This document shows, piece after piece, positions 19,962-23,151 of a stretch of DNA of 23,151 bases (positions are counted from its first letter, which is position 1; each line of letters starts with the position of its first letter). Under the pieces are notes generated by a model. That model was not told the origin of the DNA and did not search any database. It saw only the letters and a list, made by a program, of their open reading frames with translations. Made by a program: the position numbers and the translations under genes. The DNA lies in IMG/VR virus record IMGVR_UViG_3300025828_000205, positions 1 to 23,151 of that record; one strand, 5' to 3'. The stretch comes from a virus.

Positions 19962-20389
19962 ACCGTGCCGAAGTTCTTGTGTTGGTAAAGGTATAAATCG
20001 CTTCCAATGCAAACCGCCTCGAAGATATCCGTACCGCTATTGGTTACGTTGGGTAAACTGCCACCCTCTAAGTACATAACCCCTCCCGTTACCACGATCG
20101 AGTTTACGTCGTGATTGCCTCCGTTGGTTACGATGAAAACATAACGCTCTCCGTCTGCCGGGTTGGTCAAGGTTACATCCACGTCTCCACTTAAGGTAAA
20201 AGTGAAATGATGGCCCGTGCTTAAATCAACGCTAACCGCTCCCGTAACGCTTCCCGCTGCAACGGTTGTATTACGCATAAAATTCGAGCGCGTTATCTTC
20301 TTCGTAGTAGTACCATTCCAGATTGCTAACTCGTGCGTTTCCGATACCGTAGTGATCGCGTCTAATTGTGTTATTGTCTTGTCTGCCAT
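19958..20389 (-). CDS. Small tail-fibre-like structural protein
   Basis: A 143-residue protein starting MADKTITQLDAITTVSETHE. The first 38 residues follow the pattern common at the start of phage tail fibres and spikes (K-I-L-L-A-T-----LAIW-GTTTKKITRSNF), a segment thought to attach the protein to the virion. The rest is a beta-rich domain, GHHFTFTLSGDVDVTLTNPA (58-77), ERYVFIVTNGGNH, IVVTGGVMYLEGG and ending QHKNFGTV. It is likely a minor virion adhesin or decoration. It is ATGA-coupled to the 52-aa gene and starts a few bases after the tail completion gene. Confidence 0.65.
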   Translation of the reverse strand: MADKTITQLDAITTVSETHELAIWNGTTTKKITRSNFMRNTTVAAGSVTGAVSVDLSTGHHFTFTLSGDVDVTLTNPADGERYVFIVTNGGNHDVNSIVVTGGVMYLEGGSLPNVTNSGTDIFEAVCIGSDLYLYQHKNFGTV

Positions 20390-20392
20390 TTC

Positions 20393-20890
20393 TTATATCT
20401 TAATTCGTGATGAAGCTGCCCATAATAGATTGCTTCCAGCCTCCCACAACAAATAATCTCCGTTCTCCTGGTATATTACCCTCAAGCTGATTAATTGGCT
20501 GAAGATAACCCCATCGTTGCCGTATTCCTCTATCTCGCGTGTATCTTCGATGTAGGTGTGCAGGTTAAGCAACCCCTCGTTTAAGTCAAACGTGGTGCTC
20601 TTGCTATCCTTTACCAATTGTAATACCTGCTGGCTGATCGCATACATCGGCAACTTACTTACTCCGCCTTTCCTCTGCTTGGTTACTACCCGAATATCCA
20701 AACGCGCTGGACCTCCGAAGTAGTCCTTTGTCAAGTCCTCGATGAACCTGAACCCCTCCAGTACGATGTAATTGGAAGGTGCGTTCTTAGGTACTCCGGT
20801 GTAAACTGGTACATCGCTCCCGTCGTAAGATAGATTCCCATCCAACAACTGAATCAATGCAGATAATATGCCGAGTGCTGGCTCTCTCAT
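20393..20890 (-). CDS. Tail completion/terminator protein (DUF3168-like)
   Basis: A 165-residue protein with the pattern of gp17-like tail completion proteins: a helical N-terminus (LGILSALIQLLDGN, 6-19), DGSDVPVYTGVPKNAPSNYI (23-42), a central strand (LDIRVVTKQRKGGVSKL), then a helix (YAISQQVLQLVKDSKS). Such proteins cap the tail tube and join it to the head closure ring. The start is TAATG-coupled to the 87-aa gene. The last about 15 residues (EAGSNLLWAASSRI) extend beyond the usual end. Confidence 0.7.
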   Translation of the reverse strand: MREPALGILSALIQLLDGNLSYDGSDVPVYTGVPKNAPSNYIVLEGFRFIEDLTKDYFGGPARLDIRVVTKQRKGGVSKLPMYAISQQVLQLVKDSKSTTFDLNEGLLNLHTYIEDTREIEEYGNDGVIFSQLISLRVIYQENGDYLLWEAGSNLLWAASSRIKI

Positions 20891-21153
20891 TAATAGATAG
20901 CTAATAGGTCGCCTGAATACGTCGTGCCTGAAGTCAAAACTTTCTTCACTGCAACGGGAATGTACTCGGGATCTCCAACGCCTTTGAAAGTAGCCGTAGT
21001 GTCGTCTGCCGTTACTACTGCAACGTCGCCCGTACCTCCTGATGCGCGAACGTAAAAGATACCTACTGGATCGGTTTGGAAGTCCGCTGCCGATACGTCG
21101 ATTTCTTCTGCCGTTTGTCCTTGATAACGCTCAAAACCTCTTTGTCTTGCCAT
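20890..21153 (-). CDS. Small 87-aa virion-associated protein
   Basis: The protein starts MARQRGFERYQGQTAEEIDV and continues with GIFYVRASGGTGDVAVVTAD, TATFKGVGDPEYIPVAVKKV and ends TSGTTYSGDLLAIY. The GxxYVxxxGDVAV...F.GV....PVxVxxV...GT.A..I.A.Y pattern resembles a family of small phage proteins sometimes called spike base proteins; I recall this only as a pattern. All of it is beta-rich and could form a trimeric or hexameric ring. It lies within the head-tail joining genes. Confidence 0.6.
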   Translation of the reverse strand: MARQRGFERYQGQTAEEIDVSAADFQTDPVGIFYVRASGGTGDVAVVTADDTTATFKGVGDPEYIPVAVKKVLTSGTTYSGDLLAIY

Positions 21154-21158
21154 GATGT

Positions 21159-21587
21159 TTATTTTAGTGCTTGTTTTACTCTTTTTATGAACTCTTTGTA
21201 ATTTTTCTCTAATGCTGGCCTCATAAATGGCCGTTGCTCCATGTTAACCGTTCCGAACTCCAAGTAAGTGGAATAATCCGCTCCGCTTATCACCTTGCCC
21301 GTAAACTGTCCTGCTACCGTTTCCCACCTTAGATTCCGCTTCAAGTTACCCGTATCCGTTGCTGGTGGATTATTGGGTGCGCTTGCCGTGTGCGTTCTCT
21401 TTGGTAAATATAACTCCCGCGTCTTACCACTTCCCTTCTTGCTGATGCTCTCTACGGCCGTTTTGTGGACCTCTATGGTCGTTTCCTTTATCACCTTATC
21501 AACCGCAGCTTGTCGTTGCTTAGAAGCGTTCTCAATGCGTGCCTGAAGCCCTCTTAATTGCGTCTTATCTATCTGTACCTTAATCAC
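21159..21587 (-). CDS. HK97 gp10-like head-tail joining protein
   Basis: A 142-residue protein with the HK97-gp10 pattern: an N-terminal helix (LRGLQARIENASKQRQAAVD, 11-30), VIKETTIEVHKTAVE, the NPPATDTGNLKRNLRW segment, and the family signature ADYSTYLEFGTVNMEQRPFM (103-122), followed by RPALEKNYKEFIKRVK. These proteins act in tail-head joining next to head closure and tail completion proteins, as the neighbours here show. The start overlaps the head closure gene by 8 bases. Confidence 0.9.
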   Translation of the reverse strand: MIKVQIDKTQLRGLQARIENASKQRQAAVDKVIKETTIEVHKTAVESISKKGSGKTRELYLPKRTHTASAPNNPPATDTGNLKRNLRWETVAGQFTGKVISGADYSTYLEFGTVNMEQRPFMRPALEKNYKEFIKRVKQALK

Positions 21588-21903
21588 GTTTAATAAACAT
21601 TATTAAGGTCCATACATTGCGCCTCTCATCCTTTACCAAGCTGTGCAACTCGTACACCTCTCCATCGTACTCTACTCGGTAGTGCATATCCAATCCCGGT
21701 ACGTCGTCGTAATAGACTTCGCACTCATACGGTTGGCCGTTTACAATCTGGCTAACCTCCAATGCTTCGCTTCCCTTCATCGGCTGAACGTAGGCCCATG
21801 TGCTCACCTCTCCAGTCCATGATGCGGAATAACCCCCAAGCGCATCTTTCGTCTGCGTGGAAGTCTGAAACGTTACCCTATCATCCATCTTGCCTACACC
21901 CAT
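21580..21903 (-). CDS. Head closure / head-tail adaptor protein
   Basis: A 107-residue SPP1 gp16-like protein: GKMDDRVTFQT (4-14) opens the beta barrel, followed by KDALGGYSASWTGEVSTWAY, VQPMKGSEALEVSQIVN, a Tyr-rich strand and loop, and DERRNVWTLIMFIKRD at the end. These proteins form the ring that closes the connector channel before tail attachment. The ATG at 21903 keeps the usual short leader before the RVTFQ strand and overlaps the connector gene by 10 bases. Confidence 0.88.
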   Translation of the reverse strand: MGVGKMDDRVTFQTSTQTKDALGGYSASWTGEVSTWAYVQPMKGSEALEVSQIVNGQPYECEVYYDDVPGLDMHYRVEYDGEVYELHSLVKDERRNVWTLIMFIKRD

Positions 21904-22448
21904 ATCCTCGTACGATAAGCGTTTAGCATCTTCTGTGCGTTGAAGTAACTCAACGTGCGCCCTTGATCGTTACTCGAACTTCTTACCTCCCACATCTCGG
22001 CCAATATGCTCAAGATAGCCTCCTGAACTGGTCCTGGACAACTCGCGCTGGTAGTGTAGATAAACTCGTAGGAATACGAATTGTCGGTGCTGAAGACTTG
22101 AGTAACACGAATGGTCGGCTCGGTGTTTCCTATTTTCCAATAGTTGGTGTTTAGGGTTAATGTCGTAGCCGTGCCTTCCTTATCTATTCTCTTAACGCTG
22201 GTGATCGTTGCTACCGGTACATGAATCAAGTCGAACTCGGTTGTATCTCCTGGTTCGCTTACGTACTGCGTAACGGTTTTGTCAATGAACGCCCGGTTGC
22301 AATAACGCTCGGCCCACTCCCTCGCAGAAGTTATCATCCGCGTTATCATCGTGTCCTCTTGCGTATTGCTTACCCGTAGATGTGCTTTGGCTTCCGATAA
22401 CGTTATTGGCTCTGTACCAATGCTCGAAAAAGTGCTTTCTACTTTCAT
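21894..22448 (-). CDS. Head-tail connector (gp6-like)
   Basis: A 184-residue protein. The N-terminal PITLSEAKAHLRV (15-27), DTMITRMITSAREWAERYCN (32-51) and FDLIHVPVATITSVKRID form the gp6/gp15-type connector pattern; helices at the end (PVQEAILSILAEMWEVRSS) complete it. These proteins form a ring below the portal. The gene is the first after the capsid terminator at 22495-22521. I see no perfect consensus promoter in the gap, so expression may depend on read-through. Confidence 0.85.
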   Translation of the reverse strand: MKVESTFSSIGTEPITLSEAKAHLRVSNTQEDTMITRMITSAREWAERYCNRAFIDKTVTQYVSEPGDTTEFDLIHVPVATITSVKRIDKEGTATTLTLNTNYWKIGNTEPTIRVTQVFSTDNSYSYEFIYTTSASCPGPVQEAILSILAEMWEVRSSSNDQGRTLSYFNAQKMLNAYRTRIWV

Positions 22449-22494
22449 ACTTACGAAGGTATTAATTGCTCTGTTGGTGGTGTTCTAATTGCAT

Positions 22495-22521
22495 AAAAAA
22501 AGGGATGACCGCAGCCATCCC
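22495..22521 (-). terminator. Terminator after the major capsid gene
   Basis: In the minus-strand RNA, GGGATGGC/GTCATCCC (8 bp, one G-U) with the loop TGCG occupies 22502-22521, followed by seven T (22501-22495). It begins 29 bases after the capsid stop codon. Termination here would lower expression of connector and tail genes relative to the capsid protein, which is needed in hundreds of copies. Confidence 0.85.
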
Positions 22522-22550
22522 CCTGATTACAACTAATCAACCAATGCTTA

Positions 22551-23151
22551 TTATGCAGACTCGATTGCAAGTTTGATGTTAGCAAACGTATCCACGAACC
22601 AAGCAGTTGGGTAGTAGATAGGGAATGCCAAACGCTCTTCAACAACAACTGTTACCAAGTTGTAAATAGCGTTGTCTTGGTCTTGGTCAAACAAGCGAAC
22701 CGATACTCCTTCGCGTTGTGCGATTTGAGCAGCGTTAGTATCTCCAATGTAAAGCGTTCCAGCAGCAACTGAAGTTGACTGATAAACTGGAATACCTTGA
22801 AAGAATGCTGATCCACCTTCGTAGGTGATTTGGTCAAACAAGTACTGCCCGTTGCTACCTTTGTCGCTCAATGCGTCGTAGTAGTCGATTGGGTTAAGTA
22901 CAATAGCGTTTGCGTTGTGCTTGTTTGCAGCTAATACACCGCGAGCAGCAATCATCGCATCCCACTTGTTTGAACCGTCTAATGCATACTTGTCATCGAA
23001 TACTGTACCAGCGATGTCGGCATCTGTAAGTGCTCCTGCTGCAAGTCCAGTCAAGTTTGCTCCTGAACCAGTACCAGTCAAAAGTTGAGTATCTTCTACT
23101 TTCAACAACTCGATTACTCCGTAGGTTTGAAGGAATCCAGCCAATGCAGGA
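22551..23151 (-). CDS. Major capsid protein, HK97 fold (partial, C-terminal part)
   Basis: The frame is open to the right edge, so the N-terminus is outside the window; about 199 codons are visible. An internal TTG at 23144 is a normal leucine codon, not a start. The visible part is the A-domain side of HK97-type capsid proteins: IELLKVEDTQLLTGTGSGAN, ANAIVLNPIDYYDAL, GSAFFQGIPVYQSTSVAAGT, GDTNAAQIAQREGVSVRLFD, VVVEERLAFPIYYPTAWF. It builds the icosahedral shell. The gene ends just before a strong terminator, and downstream head-tail genes confirm its role. Confidence 0.92.
   Translation of the reverse strand, partial: PALAGFLQTYGVIELLKVEDTQLLTGTGSGANLTGLAAGALTDADIAGTVFDDKYALDGSNKWDAMIAARGVLAANKHNANAIVLNPIDYYDALSDKGSNGQYLFDQITYEGGSAFFQGIPVYQSTSVAAGTLYIGDTNAAQIAQREGVSVRLFDQDQDNAIYNLVTVVVEERLAFPIYYPTAWFVDTFANIKLAIESA

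Overview
The window looks like most of the genome of a tailed phage with siphovirus-type tail genes. The host is probably a member of the Bacteroidota (Flavobacteriia-like). Host evidence is two promoter-like sites carrying a perfect TAnnTTTG -7 box (TATATTTG), one of them with TTG 18 bases upstream, which is the Bacteroidota arrangement. Every gene I can support is on the minus strand, so the map reads from right to left. Packing is very tight: many neighbours overlap by ATGA or TAATG, and no gene-free stretch reaches 300 bases. I see no tRNA, integrase, repressor, terminase, portal, primase or DNA polymerase in the window, so lifestyle cannot be decided.

Head and tail (23151 to 11972). The 3' part of an HK97-type major capsid gene ends at a terminator. 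It is followed by head-tail connector, head closure, HK97 gp10-like and tail completion genes. Next comes an unusual block of adhesin-like genes (143, 52, 548 and 124 aa). Then follow the tail tube, the gpG/gpGT tail chaperones (with a -1 frameshift at an A9 run), the tape measure and an 899-aa tail-tip protein.

Surface modification and lysis (11975 to 8691). A glycosyltransferase is followed by a one-membrane-segment coiled-coil protein (holin candidate), an M15 peptidase endolysin, a metallophosphoesterase, and a pair of overlapping membrane genes in the Rz/Rz1 position. A clear terminator closes the unit.

Recombination and replication (8658 to 4679). A consensus Bacteroidota promoter starts a new unit: small proteins, an Erf single-strand annealing protein, a YqaJ/lambda-exo-like nuclease, a stand-alone DnaA domain IV protein, a winged-helix initiator-like protein and a DnaB helicase. 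Inside the initiator gene are four tandem dyad repeats next to an AT-rich stretch. This resembles the lambda origin inside gene O and is the best candidate for something new here. Between the DnaA-like gene and the initiator is a terminator whose loop is perfectly complementary to a sequence about 50 bases upstream, a possible attenuator.

Accessory and nin-like region (4682 to 1). A second promoter-like site precedes two unknown genes, a NinB-like protein, an AT-rich orphan SPPY-type DNA methyltransferase, SSB, a 48-aa ribbon-helix-helix protein, a C5-cytosine methyltransferase with a second long reading frame inside it, NinG, a small membrane protein, and the first 39 codons of a gene whose start resembles phage head-module proteins. 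If that last reading is right, the missing terminase/portal/protease genes lie beyond the left edge and join the capsid gene at the right edge, so the window would be a circularly permuted genome lacking only a few kilobases.
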